From assembly GCA_022600575.1 (NCBI GenBank), contig JAHZKF010000100.1, forward strand, positions 19,421-83,420: a DNA stretch of 64,000 bases, written 5' to 3'. The position numbers were made by a program, and so were the translations under genes. Positions within the stretch are counted from its first letter, which is position 1. Every line of letters begins with the position of its first letter. This DNA is from Gammaproteobacteria bacterium. GTDB taxonomy: Bacteria; Pseudomonadota; Gammaproteobacteria; Legionellales; Legionellaceae. This document shows, piece after piece, positions 45,534-55,487 of the stretch. The notes beneath the pieces were generated by a model, which saw only the letters and a list, made by a program, of their open reading frames with translations, was not told the origin of the DNA and ran no database searches.

Positions 45534-46895
45534 ATGTTTGCAACAGATACAACCTACAACCCTAAGAAAACCTTGATGCAGATAACGCAAGACATGCAAA
45601 TCTGCCAGAGTGACTATCCGCTCGATTGGTATCAAGAAGATTACATCCCTTATGCCGAAGAATATTTAGCCTTGCCTGATCGAAAGCTCACAACGGTTTT
45701 AAATTGGATGACACCATACTTAAACAAAGTACAAGATCATTTTGGCCCTAACTTATTACTGCTGGCACATTATTATATGGGTGGTGAAATTGTTCGTTTA
45801 ATTGAACAATTTGGTGGACAAATTGGGGACTCTTATCAACTCGCATTGATGGCTGAAAGCCATCCTGAAAAATCAATTATTGTTGAGTCTGCTGTACATT
45901 TTATGGCAGAGTCAATTGCCATGCTTGCGCATGAGTCACAACAGGTTTATATCACTAATCCCAAATCAGGCTGCACCATGGAGATGCTTGCCAAAGATTT
46001 TATGGTACAACCTGCATTTACTGAACTGAATGCACGTTATGGTGCTGAGAACATCTTACCGATTTGCTATATGAACACCTCAGGACGTGTCAAAGCCATC
46101 ACAGGCTCCCAGGGAGGCGCTGTTTGCACCAGCTCAAATGTGAAAAAGATTTTTCAGTGGGCACGCGCAAAAAACAAAAAAATATTATTTATCCCAGACC
46201 AACACATGGGTGAAAACGTTGCTCATTGGCTTGGTATTCAAAACCTCGCTTATTGGCCCAGTGGTACCGCAGGCGCACAATATAGCCTTGATGCACAAGA
46301 TGCCAAAACAATACGACAATTCGATAAAGCAGAGCTCATTCTTTTTGCCAGCGAATGCACTGTTCATACGCGTTATACAGCTGCTATGTGTTCTTACTGG
46401 GACACTAAAAATTATACGACCGTTGTGCATCCGGAATGTAAAAACAGCGTTATTAGAGCGGCACAGTATGCAGGTTCCACCGCATTTATTTGGGATTTAA
46501 TCATCAATGACCGTGCTAAAACAAAACGTTATGCCATTGGTACAGAAAACCACATGGTGGATAACTTAAAACAACATGCAGCTTCCCTTGGCATTCAAGT
46601 GGTCAATCTTGCTGAAGCGCCTACTGAAAACAGTCGCTCAAATCTAGGCTGCGGTTGTGCCACCATGTCACGTAATGACCCGCCTCATTTGGTGGCTTTA
46701 CTTGATTTGTTACGCCTTGGAAAGTCCATGGACTACAACAAGGTAAAAGCAGGTGATGTTGTCAATGAGTTTACAGGAACTCGTCAAAGGCTCAGTTCTG
46801 ATGACCAAGCCTGGGTGATTGAGAATGCTAAAAAAGCCCTTCAGAACATGATAAGCATCACTGAAGACCGGGTGCCTTCGCCGATGTCTTTGTAG
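45534..46895 (+). CDS. nadA: Quinolinate synthase, long form
   Basis: 453 residues, about 100 longer than the 350-residue E. coli or Thermotoga type. Makes quinolinate from iminoaspartate and DHAP with a 4Fe-4S cluster. AHYYMGGEIVRL, GDSYQLALMA and VHFMAESIAML correspond to family motifs; candidate cluster cysteines are in KSGCTMEM, HPECKNS and LGCGCATM. An N-terminal extension of about 60 residues and an elongated C-terminus account for the extra length. Promoter gap of 190 bases upstream; its end overlaps the convergent coiled-coil gene by 38 bases. Confidence 0.92.
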   Translation: MFATDTTYNPKKTLMQITQDMQICQSDYPLDWYQEDYIPYAEEYLALPDRKLTTVLNWMTPYLNKVQDHFGPNLLLLAHYYMGGEIVRLIEQFGGQIGDSYQLALMAESHPEKSIIVESAVHFMAESIAMLAHESQQVYITNPKSGCTMEMLAKDFMVQPAFTELNARYGAENILPICYMNTSGRVKAITGSQGGAVCTSSNVKKIFQWARAKNKKILFIPDQHMGENVAHWLGIQNLAYWPSGTAGAQYSLDAQDAKTIRQFDKAELILFASECTVHTRYTAAMCSYWDTKNYTTVVHPECKNSVIRAAQYAGSTAFIWDLIINDRAKTKRYAIGTENHMVDNLKQHAASLGIQVVNLAEAPTENSRSNLGCGCATMSRNDPPHLVALLDLLRLGKSMDYNKVKAGDVVNEFTGTRQRLSSDDQAWVIENAKKALQNMISITEDRVPSPMSL

Positions 46896-47271
46896 GAGGC
46901 TCAGGCGCATTAGGTGACGTTTTTGGGGTTGGTTCAGGTTTAGAAACTGCCCCACCTGTTAGCATTTCCTCATGAATTTGTTTGATTTGCCCTTCGAGTG
47001 ATGTCTGCACCTCTTTCAGTTGTTTCTGTGTCATTTTATTCATATCTTGTATTTGTTTTTGCAATTTAGTCTGTGTTTCTTTGAGTTGTTTTTGAAGCTT
47101 TGTATTGAGCTCTTGAACTTGTTTTTGCTGGGTTTCTTGCATGCGCTGCATTTGTACCTGAAGTTGGCTATTTAACATCTGGATTTGCTTTGACACCGCA
47201 TCTGCATAAACACCTGTACTTGGCAAAATCATGATTAACCCTGCCACAAATCCACTCCCTATCATCCGCAT
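46858..47271 (-). CDS. Exported coiled-coil protein
   Basis: 137 residues from the ATG at 47271, chosen because GGAGATAT lies just upstream; the longer frame to 47355 adds a non-signal sequence. Signal peptide about 1-24 (GSGFVAGLIMILPSTGVYADA). Residues 25-105 are a Gln/Lys/Leu-rich heptad coiled coil (QMQETQQKQVQELNTKLQ). The tail is Pro/Thr/Lys-rich (PEPTPKTSPNAPEPPTKTS). Possibly a periplasmic trimeric or structural protein. No family recognised. Confidence 0.65.
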   Translation of the reverse strand: MRMIGSGFVAGLIMILPSTGVYADAVSKQIQMLNSQLQVQMQRMQETQQKQVQELNTKLQKQLKETQTKLQKQIQDMNKMTQKQLKEVQTSLEGQIKQIHEEMLTGGAVSKPEPTPKTSPNAPEPPTKTSAKAPGLQ

Positions 47272-47474
47272 ACAATATCTCCTTGATTTAATACCCAGAT
47301 TACCTAATAGAACCATCTTAGCGCTAACTCTATTTACCACACAAATCAAAATCACTATTTAACCTCACTGGCATTTAAAAAATCACTATGGTAAGTTTTA
47401 AGAGTTGAACTATACTCAACAGTGTAAAAAAGCAGTTCATCATTGTTTTATAATTACTCATGAGGAAAAAAGAC

Positions 47475-47936
47475 ATGAAAAAAAATATCATTGGTGGCTT
47501 ATCTGCCGCAGTATTGTCGTTAGCTCTTGTCCAAGCAGCTCCTGTCTATGCCATGCACAAATCTTGTCCTGAAGAAGGCCAATGCATGATGAAAAAAATA
47601 GATGAAATGAAAGCAAGCCTCGCACTCACCCCTGAGCAAGAAAAACAAATTAAAGCCATTAGAGAAAAAAACCGAGCTTTCATGGAAGAAAAACACAAAG
47701 AAAAACGTATGATTCATAAAGCAGCGGATATGATTGCTGAAGCAAGAGTCGTTGATAAAATGAAACTCGATAGACTTGCTGAAAGAGCAGGACGACTTCA
47801 AAGCGAGATCTTAAAAAATCATGTCATGACAAAACATGATATTGGCCAAATTCTTAACCAACAACAAAAAGATAAACTCAAAAAAGATATGCAAATGATG
47901 AAAAAAAACATGATGCAAAAAAGAATGTCACAATAA
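47475..47936 (+). CDS. Spy/CpxP-like periplasmic protein
   Basis: About 153 residues from the ATG at 47475, which is spaced correctly from GAGGA; an upstream ATG at 47460 overlaps that site. Signal peptide about 1-26 (LSLALVQAAPVYA). The LTPEQEKQIKAIR block (about 45-57) is the LTxxQ motif of Spy/CpxP; a second, weaker one is ILNQQQKDKLKK. Met-, Lys- and Glu-rich helices fit an ATP-independent periplasmic chaperone or envelope-stress regulator. A two-component partner is not nearby. Confidence 0.75.
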   Translation: MKKNIIGGLSAAVLSLALVQAAPVYAMHKSCPEEGQCMMKKIDEMKASLALTPEQEKQIKAIREKNRAFMEEKHKEKRMIHKAADMIAEARVVDKMKLDRLAERAGRLQSEILKNHVMTKHDIGQILNQQQKDKLKKDMQMMKKNMMQKRMSQ

Positions 47937-47946
47937 GCAAACACCC

Positions 47947-47980
47947 TTTGTAAGAGCATAGCGCGCTATGCTCTTACAAA
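47947..47980. terminator. Perfect 34-bp palindrome after the Spy-like gene
   Basis: TTTGTAAGAGCATAGCG is followed directly by its exact reverse complement. The 17-bp arms have no loop bases. It begins 11 bases after the stop and ends in AAA/TTT on both strands, so it probably serves as a terminator or an mRNA 3'-end stabiliser. A dyad operator is the alternative. Confidence 0.6.
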
Positions 47981-48037
47981 TTATCACTTGATTTATGACA
48001 TCAACTCTTCTAGTGTTCTACCTATTTTGGGTGAACC

Positions 48038-49624
48038 GTGAATCAAGCTTATCCTCCAAATCCCACATCTACTTGGATTCCTCAAACACTTCACCAAATA
48101 GAATCCCAAAAAACCCGGTCTCATCTTTTACGTGCCTTTACCTCAGGCTTATTACTCCCCCTTGGATTTGCGCCTTTTCACCTCCCAGGACTTGCCATTC
48201 TAAGCCTTGCACTACTCTTTCTTCAAATCACAAACTGCTCCCCCAAACACGCTTTCATGATTGGCTTTACCTTTGCCGTAGGTCTATTTGGCTTAGGCAC
48301 TTCATGGGTCTATAACAGTATTCATACCTATGGCCACCTTAATCTTATTTTATCCAGTCTCATCACACTTATCTTTATTGCTTTTCTCTCATTTTACATC
48401 GGTTTATTTAGCCTCGTTTATGCCAAAATAAATCATAAGCTTCCGACATTTATATCTCCCTTTTTGTTCAGCAGCTTATGGCTATTTACTGAATATTTCC
48501 GTTCAACTGTTTTTACTGGTTTTCCTTGGCTCTTACTTGGCTTTGGACAAATAGACTCACCACTCAAACACCTACTTCCTATCATCGGTGTATTAGGGGT
48601 TAGCTGGGTAACAGCTCTTGCGAGCGGATTTTTAGCACTCGCAATCAACAAAAATAACCCCAAAAAAATCCTGTGGCTTGTTTTATTTATTACACTCTTA
48701 ATCACACCCTCAGCACTCAATCATAAAACCTGGACGACAACGCATCATGAACCCATCTCTGTTGGTGTGATTCAAGCTGATTTATCCATGCGTGACAAAT
48801 GGAACAGTGGCTTATATCAAAAAATTAAAACCCATTACCAAGAAACATCAACTGACCTTATGTCACATACAAACCTGATTGTGATGCCTGAATCAGCTAT
48901 TCCCTTACCCACAAGTTACGCCGGTGATATTTTAAATACGCTAGATGCTAAAGCCGATACAAGCCAAAGCGGCATACTCCTTGGTATTCCTCACCCAAGT
49001 CTTACCCAGCCAGAACATTATCATAACGCCTTAGTAGGCCTTGGGCATGCTAGAGGTATTTACGCAAAACAACATTTAGTCCCCTTCGGTGAATATATCC
49101 CAAACGCGTTAAAAACCTTCACACAATGGCTGAATCTACCAAACCCAAGCCTGACACATGGGGATGCACATCAGACACCGATTACATTTAACCAATATAC
49201 ACTTGCAAGCTTAATTTGCTATGAAGTTGCCTATCCTACCTTACTTCGCGCACAACTACCCAAAGCAGCATTCATCGTTTCTATTAGCGACGATGGCTGG
49301 TTTGGTCATTCGTTTGCTATCTATCAACAACTGCAAATGGCCCAAGCACTCTCCAAACAAACTGAGCGCTTTCAAATTGTTTCAAATAACAACGGGCTTT
49401 CATCCCTTATCGATACAAAAGGTAACCTGATAAAAACCTTACCTGCCTTTTCAATGGGTATCCTTGAAGGCAACATTTATCCAACTAAAGGGGCTACTCC
49501 CTGGGTAAAAACAGGGGATAAACCCATTCTTTATATTAATGCCCTCTTACTTTTTATTATCATTGGATTTCATCTGATGCTTGCCGCGAAGCATAAGAGG
49601 CGTTATTCTAACCAACCTAGTTAA
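48038..49624 (+). CDS. lnt: Apolipoprotein N-acyltransferase
   Basis: 528 residues, GTG start. N-terminal six-helix membrane domain (about 30-215, GLLLPLGFAPFHLPGLAIL). The nitrilase-like domain carries the triad: Glu in VMPESAIPLP, Lys in YAKQHLVPFGEYIP and Cys in SLICYEVAYP. Third acyl transfer of lipoprotein maturation at the inner membrane. Followed by leuS 15 bases downstream, and then by the lipoprotein lptE. Confidence 0.95.
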   Translation: MNQAYPPNPTSTWIPQTLHQIESQKTRSHLLRAFTSGLLLPLGFAPFHLPGLAILSLALLFLQITNCSPKHAFMIGFTFAVGLFGLGTSWVYNSIHTYGHLNLILSSLITLIFIAFLSFYIGLFSLVYAKINHKLPTFISPFLFSSLWLFTEYFRSTVFTGFPWLLLGFGQIDSPLKHLLPIIGVLGVSWVTALASGFLALAINKNNPKKILWLVLFITLLITPSALNHKTWTTTHHEPISVGVIQADLSMRDKWNSGLYQKIKTHYQETSTDLMSHTNLIVMPESAIPLPTSYAGDILNTLDAKADTSQSGILLGIPHPSLTQPEHYHNALVGLGHARGIYAKQHLVPFGEYIPNALKTFTQWLNLPNPSLTHGDAHQTPITFNQYTLASLICYEVAYPTLLRAQLPKAAFIVSISDDGWFGHSFAIYQQLQMAQALSKQTERFQIVSNNNGLSSLIDTKGNLIKTLPAFSMGILEGNIYPTKGATPWVKTGDKPILYINALLLFIIIGFHLMLAAKHKRRYSNQPS

Positions 49625-49639
49625 ATTTGTTAGTAAATC

Positions 49640-52120
49640 ATGGATAATCGCTACAACCCAGCAGCTGTTGAACAAGAAGCCCAAGATTATTGGGTTAAGA
49701 AACAATGTTTTCAGGTCAACGAAGATCTCAATAAAGAAAAATTTTATTGCCTTGCCATGTTTCCTTATCCCAGTGGTTCATTACACATGGGACATGTCAG
49801 AAACTATACCTTGAGCGATGTGATTGCGAGATACCAACGGGCCCTTGGCAAGAACGTTTTACAACCTATTGGTTGGGATGCTTTTGGCCTACCCGCTGAA
49901 AACGCCGCTCTTAAGCATAAAGTTCACCCTGCAACTTGGACCGAGCAAAATATTGCCTCAATGAAAGCGCAATTCTTAAAACTCGGTAATGCTTACGACT
50001 GGCGGCGCGAAATTACGACTTGCGATCCAATTTATTATCGTTGGGAACAGTGGTTTTTTATTAAATTATACGAAAAAGGCTTGGTTTATAAAAAAAATGC
50101 CTTGGTTAATTGGGACCCTGTTGATAAAACCGTGCTTGCCAATGAACAAGTCGTTGATGGTCGCGGTTGGCGTTCAGGCGCGCTTATTGAACGTAAAGCC
50201 ATTCCTCAATGGTTTATCAAAATCACAGCCTATGCTGACGAACTGTTGTTAGGCCTCGATACCTTAGATGCATGGCCCGCGCAAGTTAAACAAATGCAAC
50301 GTAACTGGATTGGACGCTCAGAAGGATGTGAAGTTTACTTTAATATTGCAGACCGTCCAAAACCATTGAAAGTCTATACCACACGTCCAGATACCCTCAT
50401 GGGTGTTACCTATTTTGCTATTTCTGCAGATCACCCCATTGCCAAAGAAGTCGCGAAAACAAATACCGATGTCCAAGCCTTTATTGAAAGCTGTGCTGGC
50501 ACAGGAACGGCTGAGGCAGATATTGCAGCCCTTGAAAAGCGTGGTGTCGCCACTGGACTTTTTGCTACCCACCCTATTTCGGGTAAAAAACTTCCTATTT
50601 GGGTTGCCAATTTTGTACTTATGCAATATGGCACAGGCGCTGTCATGAGTGTGCCTGCTCATGATGCCCGTGATTTTGAATTTGCAACACGTTATCAATT
50701 ACCTATAGAGCCTGTTATTGCACCCAAAGATACGAAAACATCACATGATTACTCAAACAGTGCTTTTCTTGACGATGGTGTCCTCATTAACTCAGGTGAG
50801 TTTGACGGCTTAAGCACAGCAGATGCCAAAAGTGCCATTACCAAACACCTTGAAAATGGCAGTATGGGACGTGCAACTATTAATTATCGCTTACGTGACT
50901 GGGGTGTCTCTCGCCAGCGTTGTTGGGGAACCCCAATTCCCATGATTTTATGTGACGAATGTGGTCCTATTCCTGTACCAGAAGACGAATTACCTGTACG
51001 CCTACCTGAAAACATCAATTTTTCAACACAAGGCTCTCCCCTCAAAGAATGTGCCGATTTTATTCATACTGAGTGCCCTAAATGCGGACAAGACGCACAA
51101 CGTGAAACAGATACCTTTGATACGTTTATGGAGTCTTCTTGGTACTATGCACGATTTGCCTGCAAGGGCCAAGAAAACGTGATGCTAGATGACCGCGCTA
51201 AATACTGGACCCCTGTCGATCAATACATAGGCGGCGTTGAACATGCCGTCATGCACCTTCTTTACGCTCGCTTTTTTCATAAGCTTATGCGCGACGAAGG
51301 TTTACTCAATTCAGATGAACCTTTTAAAGCCCTACTCACTCAAGGCATGGTCTTAAAAGACGGGCAAAAAATGTCTAAGTCTGTTGGAAATACCGTTGAT
51401 CCTAATCATCTCATTGACAGCTATGGCGCAGACACCGCACGCTTATTCGCCATTTTTGCAGCCCCACCAGAGCAATCCCTAGAATGGTCTGACAGTGGCG
51501 TAGAAGGTGCTTATCGTTTCTTAAAACGTCTTTGGGTGTTTGCACACAAACATCAATCACTTTTTAACGAAACCAGTGAGGTGTACGGCGAAAATAACCC
51601 ACTTATCAATTGGCAAACCGTTGAACCACAGCTGAAAAAAACACGTTCAGAAGTGCATCAAATCATTGCGCAAGCCACGCACGATTATGAACGACATCAA
51701 TTCAATACGGTTGTCTCAGCCTGTATGAAGTTATTCAACACCATTTCAACCTATGAAATCAAAACAAAAGAAGATACCTACTTTTTTTATCATAGTATGA
51801 CTGCTTTGTTGCGCTTATTGGCCCCCATTACGCCTCATATTTGTCATGTTCTTTGGAAAAATTTAGGTTTTACAAAACCAATTATCGATGCGCCTTGGCC
51901 CAAATTTGATAAAAATGCTTTAAAAACAGATGAAGTTAACTTTGTGGTACAAGTAAATGGTAAGCTTCGTGCAGAATTTACCGCAAACAGTGAAACCCCT
52001 GAAGCTTCTCTCATTGACCGTGCAAAAACAGAAGCCGCATCATTTATTACTGGAAAAACCATAAAAAAATCAATCGTCGTTTCTCATCGTCACTTAATTA
52101 ACCTGGTGGTCAGCGCGTGA
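49640..52120 (+). CDS. leuS: Leucyl-tRNA synthetase
   Basis: 826 residues. HIGH-type motif [16 protein letters not shown] (about 41-56), CP1 editing domain with [12 protein letters not shown] and [19 protein letters not shown], zinc-type cysteines near CDECGPIP and CPKCGQ, and KMSKS in [11 protein letters not shown] (about 575). Catalytic features intact. Stop overlaps the GTG start of lptE. Confidence 0.98.
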   Translation: MDNRYNPAAVEQEAQDYWVKKQCFQVNEDLNKEKFYCLAMFPYPSGSLHMGHVRNYTLSDVIARYQRALGKNVLQPIGWDAFGLPAENAALKHKVHPATWTEQNIASMKAQFLKLGNAYDWRREITTCDPIYYRWEQWFFIKLYEKGLVYKKNALVNWDPVDKTVLANEQVVDGRGWRSGALIERKAIPQWFIKITAYADELLLGLDTLDAWPAQVKQMQRNWIGRSEGCEVYFNIADRPKPLKVYTTRPDTLMGVTYFAISADHPIAKEVAKTNTDVQAFIESCAGTGTAEADIAALEKRGVATGLFATHPISGKKLPIWVANFVLMQYGTGAVMSVPAHDARDFEFATRYQLPIEPVIAPKDTKTSHDYSNSAFLDDGVLINSGEFDGLSTADAKSAITKHLENGSMGRATINYRLRDWGVSRQRCWGTPIPMILCDECGPIPVPEDELPVRLPENINFSTQGSPLKECADFIHTECPKCGQDAQRETDTFDTFMESSWYYARFACKGQENVMLDDRAKYWTPVDQYIGGVEHAVMHLLYARFFHKLMRDEGLLNSDEPFKALLTQGMVLKDGQKMSKSVGNTVDPNHLIDSYGADTARLFAIFAAPPEQSLEWSDSGVEGAYRFLKRLWVFAHKHQSLFNETSEVYGENNPLINWQTVEPQLKKTRSEVHQIIAQATHDYERHQFNTVVSACMKLFNTISTYEIKTKEDTYFFYHSMTALLRLLAPITPHICHVLWKNLGFTKPIIDAPWPKFDKNALKTDEVNFVVQVNGKLRAEFTANSETPEASLIDRAKTEAASFITGKTIKKSIVVSHRHLINLVVSA

Positions 52121-52647
52121 AGCACCCTAAACGTATTATTGCTCTGCTTTTAATTGCTACGTTGATGACAAGCTGCGGCTTTCGTTTAAGAGGCTTAGAT
52201 GCCTCCCCTGCTTGGCTCAAAAAAGGCCTTGCTGTTGTGGTTGAAAAAGCAGCGCATGACTGGAAAGAACTACTCAAAGATCCACTCGAAGCCAGTCATA
52301 TTCGTGTCATCGATAACCCTAAAAAGGCACCTTACTGGCTTATTATCAAAAAAGAAGAGCTGACCCAAACAATCGTTAGTGTAAGCTCCAGTACAACACC
52401 TCGCCAATACCAACTTACTTATCGCGTGACCTTTTCACTGACAACAAACAAAGGAAAAATCCTGGTTAAACCAACATCTGTCGTTGTCACGCGTCCTTTA
52501 ACGATCAATAATGATCGTGTACTTGGCTCACGTAATGAAGGTGAAAAATTGAAAACCGAAATGAAGCGTGATGCTGCACTTAAAATAATTGAATTCCTTT
52601 ATCAACAAGAATCAACCCCACCTAAAACATTACAGGGAAATAAATAA
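52117..52647 (+). CDS. lptE: LPS-assembly lipoprotein LptE
   Basis: 176 residues, GTG start overlapping the leuS stop. Lipobox LMTSCGF at residues about 17-23, then FRLRG as in most LptE. The remainder alternates strands ([17 protein letters not shown]) of the RlpB/LptE fold. Plugs the LptD barrel at the outer membrane. Order leuS-lptE-holA is standard, except for the inserted small gene. Confidence 0.9.
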   Translation: MKHPKRIIALLLIATLMTSCGFRLRGLDASPAWLKKGLAVVVEKAAHDWKELLKDPLEASHIRVIDNPKKAPYWLIIKKEELTQTIVSVSSSTTPRQYQLTYRVTFSLTTNKGKILVKPTSVVVTRPLTINNDRVLGSRNEGEKLKTEMKRDAALKIIEFLYQQESTPPKTLQGNK

Positions 52648-53120
52648 TGAAACTATGGGCCTGCTTACTCTCTTTATTCTTAAGCTTCCCTGCTTTTGCA
52701 ATTGCAATTGATATTCCACCAGGACAATGGCAGTGCATGGCTGTCGATCAGAAAGAACAGAACTATGGCGGGTTAGGAAAATCCATGAATGCTGCGCGTC
52801 GCGCTGCAAAAGCTGAATGCAGACGTCGTTCAAATGCACCTAGAAGCTGTCAAACAGCTCAGTCTTATTGCGAACAAGGACCCGTTTCTTTAGTTGAAGA
52901 TCGCTGTATTGTCAGTGATGGAACAGGCCGAACCTGGAATACAACAGGAAAAGATTCATGCAGAACAGCTAGATCCCTCTGCCAACAATGGCAATATCTC
53001 CATGGCAGTACCCGCAGCGCATGTACCGTTAAACATCGCATGCGAAATTATGACAGTGGTGATAAAAACAAAGATAAAGATGAAACCATCTTAGAAAAAC
53101 TTATTAATACTGATGATTAA
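52647..53120 (+). CDS. Cys-rich exported protein between lptE and holA
   Basis: 157 residues. Signal peptide 1-19 (LLSLFLSFPAFAIA). Eight or so Cys after the signal, spaced as AECRRRSNAPRSCQTAQSYC, DRCIVSDG, DSCRTARSLC and SACTVK; two similar halves suggest an internal duplication, with likely disulfides in the periplasm. Tail is Lys/Asp-rich (GDKNKDKDETILEK). Start overlaps the lptE stop by one base and its end overlaps holA, so it is coupled. Not recognised. Confidence 0.65.
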   Translation: MKLWACLLSLFLSFPAFAIAIDIPPGQWQCMAVDQKEQNYGGLGKSMNAARRAAKAECRRRSNAPRSCQTAQSYCEQGPVSLVEDRCIVSDGTGRTWNTTGKDSCRTARSLCQQWQYLHGSTRSACTVKHRMRNYDSGDKNKDKDETILEKLINTDD

Positions 53121-54093
53121 ATATCCTGATGCAGCCTTTAACACGCATCTAAAAAAGAATCTTTCTCCCATCTATATTCTGATAGGACAAGATTCTTTTT
53201 TATTAAATGCAGCAGCCCTCTCTCTTAAAAAACGCTGTCATGAAGATAAAGATACTGAAATAGAAGAAAAACGCATGTATCTTGAACATGCAAACGATTG
53301 GAATAATTTAGTTCAAGAAGCACAATCTTACTCTCTATTTTATGACCAACTCATCATTGATGCGACCTGGAATAAAAAAAGCTTTGATGTAAAAACCAAA
53401 GCCGTCTTCAATTCCTATGCCGAAAAGCCAAGTCCTCACTGTTTACTCATACTCCGCGCACCTTTAATCACAGCCAAGCAATGCGCTGAATTAAACAAGC
53501 ATCCAAGTGTTGAATTAATTTCGGTTAACACCCTTAATGCAGGGGCTGAAATGAACTGGATTAAGCAACAACTAAAACAACAAAAATTTACCTATACTCA
53601 AAACATTCCTGAACTCATTCAAACCTATACAAAAGGCAATTTACACGCTGCAAACCAAACAATTGAGCGCTTAGCACTCACATATGAACCCAATACTGAG
53701 TTAACCCCTGAAGCAGTCCGTGAACAACTCCTCGATGAACGTCAGTATAAACTTTACGAGATATCTGGCGCATGCCTTGATGGCAACCCCAAAAAAGCAC
53801 TCGACCTTGCTAGACGTGCACAACAAGATCAAATCGAGCCAACGCTCATGCTTTGGCTTATTACCCAAGAATTAAGAATCCTTGAACAACTTGCAACCGG
53901 TAGTACTTATCAAGCCCTCAAAATTTATAGCTTCCGAACACAACAATACCAACGTGCAGCAAGACGCATATCTCGCGACAGCATTTATCAGCTTCTTAAA
54001 CAAAGCCAAGCACTTGATACACAAATCAAATCAGGTAATAGTAAACAGACCTGGCTGCTCACAGAGCAACTTATCCTTTCTTTTTCTAAATAA
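53113..54093 (+). CDS. holA: DNA polymerase III delta subunit
   Basis: 326 residues. YILIGQDSFLLNAAALSLKK at about 17-36 is the HolA N-terminal motif; NLHAANQTIERLAL and RAQQDQIEPTLMLWLITQELRIL match the delta domains II-III. Clamp-loader subunit that opens the beta clamp. Last recognised gene of the lnt-leuS-lptE operon. Confidence 0.93.
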   Translation: MIKYPDAAFNTHLKKNLSPIYILIGQDSFLLNAAALSLKKRCHEDKDTEIEEKRMYLEHANDWNNLVQEAQSYSLFYDQLIIDATWNKKSFDVKTKAVFNSYAEKPSPHCLLILRAPLITAKQCAELNKHPSVELISVNTLNAGAEMNWIKQQLKQQKFTYTQNIPELIQTYTKGNLHAANQTIERLALTYEPNTELTPEAVREQLLDERQYKLYEISGACLDGNPKKALDLARRAQQDQIEPTLMLWLITQELRILEQLATGSTYQALKIYSFRTQQYQRAARRISRDSIYQLLKQSQALDTQIKSGNSKQTWLLTEQLILSFSK

Positions 54094-54102
54094 ACTTAAA
54101 AC

Positions 54103-54462
54103 ATGCTTATTTATATTGGAGATTTAGACAGAGCAGAGGTGATCGTTAAGCTATATAATGCAGCCCCTTCCCCCAGTTGGATGACTAATTTTACCAGACG
54201 TAATAAAAGTCAGTATGAACTAGCACGTGACTTTTTTAGAAACCGTGACATCAAAAACGAATACTTTATTAAAAATATTGATTTAGGACGCGGACTAAAA
54301 TCTATTAAAATTAATTTTAGAGGCCCAAATATTGATGTGAGCACTTACAACGAACATCTTAATTTTTTTGGAAGCAATTGGCCCGGAACTGTTCAAGAGT
54401 TAATTGATGAATTACGTGAAGAAGCACTTTATCTCAAACAAGCTAGACGCCCTTTTAGATAA
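54103..54462 (+). CDS. Small hypothetical protein after holA
   Basis: 119 residues, no signal or membrane helix, basic. MLIYIGDLDRAEVIVKLYNAAP and a helical C-terminus (ELIDELREEALYLKQARRPFR). It starts 9 bases after the holA stop on the same strand, so is probably co-transcribed. No known family seen; weak coding support beyond length and position. Confidence 0.5.
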   Translation: MLIYIGDLDRAEVIVKLYNAAPSPSWMTNFTRRNKSQYELARDFFRNRDIKNEYFIKNIDLGRGLKSIKINFRGPNIDVSTYNEHLNFFGSNWPGTVQELIDELREEALYLKQARRPFR

Positions 54463-54928
54463 AGCTTATCTCACTCTCTACGTACCGCGCTCCCACTCTC
54501 TACGTACCGCGCCATAGGTGCGGTATCCAGTAAATTGACATTTGAAACCACTGGATGCCTCGGATAAACCCTGAGAGATCCTCATAAAATTTTTTTCAAT
54601 GCTATAGCACAATATATGTTTGAAAATATGTCATTCCCGCGAAGGCGGGAATCTATTTTCATACAAAATCTGGGTGCTAACGATTAGAATGGATTCCCGC
54701 CTTCGCGGGAATGACAAAATAATGAACAATTATGAAGCGTTATTCGTGCGGAATGATTCTCATAAAAAAGTAACCTTCTCTCAGGGATAAACCAAGGCAC
54801 GTAGGCCTAGGCACCCTGCTTCCTAGGCCCGGGAAGTACTTATACAACAACGCTGTGCAAAGGCGGAAATAACACATTTATGAGATAAGATCAGGGTCAG
54901 GGTTTGCCTTTTGCCCCAATAACAAACA
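54463..54928. repeat. Repeat-rich 466-bp intergenic region
   Basis: No ORF. From the left: a 19-bp direct repeat CACTCTCTACGTACCGCGC (54472-54490 and 54494-54512); a dyad ATCCAGT/ACTGGAT; arms CCCTGAGAGA/TCTCTCAGGG (54569-54578, 54779-54788) of a MITE-like element whose outer right flank (ATAAACCAAGGCACGTAG) matches 3388-3405; and nested in it a perfect 24-bp inverted repeat (54630-54653 and 54692-54715, GTCATTCCCGCGAAGGCGGG...). Confidence 0.7.
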
Positions 54929-55486
54929 TTAAATTTCTAACAACTCTTTTTCTTTATCGACCAAAAATGCATCCATTTCAGCAATAAACTTATCCGTCAA
55001 TTTTTGAACACTTTCATTAGCTCTACGTTCTTCGTCTTCAGAAATCAATTTTTCTTTCACATATTCTTTGAGTTGCTGATTAGCATCACGTCTAATATTT
55101 CGTATTGAAACCCGGCCCTGCTCTGCCTCGGCACGAACGACCTTAATCATTTCTTTACGACGCTCCTCACTCAAAGGCGGCATCGGTACACGAATCATAT
55201 TCCCGGAAGGTGCTGGGTTTAAACCCAAATCAGATGTTAAAATTGCCTTTTCAATCACAGGCATCATCGTTTTTTCAAACGGAACAACAGATAACATACG
55301 TGCATCCGCAACAGTCACATTTGCTACTTGATTAAGCGGTGTTGGACTACCGTAATAGTCTACTCGAACATGATCAAGCAAAGCAGGACTCGCTCGTCCC
55401 GTCCGTATTTTTGACATTTCATGTTGGAGAGACTCAACGGCTTTTTGCATCCGTCCTTCTGCATCCCGCTTAATATCATCGCTCAT
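54929..55486 (-). CDS. frr: Ribosome recycling factor
   Basis: 185 residues, canonical length. [23 protein letters not shown] loop region at about 28-50, [14 protein letters not shown] (hinge) and [17 protein letters not shown]. With EF-G it splits post-termination ribosomes. Last gene of rpsB-tsf-pyrH-frr, one base after pyrH. Confidence 0.97.
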   Translation of the reverse strand: MSDDIKRDAEGRMQKAVESLQHEMSKIRTGRASPALLDHVRVDYYGSPTPLNQVANVTVADARMLSVVPFEKTMMPVIEKAILTSDLGLNPAPSGNMIRVPMPPLSEERRKEMIKVVRAEAEQGRVSIRNIRRDANQQLKEYVKEKLISEDEERRANESVQKLTDKFIAEMDAFLVDKEKELLEI

Positions 55487-55487
55487 G

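Noticed and set aside
48001..48315. Short ORF starting before lnt in another frame
   Set aside because: Overlaps the lnt N-terminal domain; no independent support.
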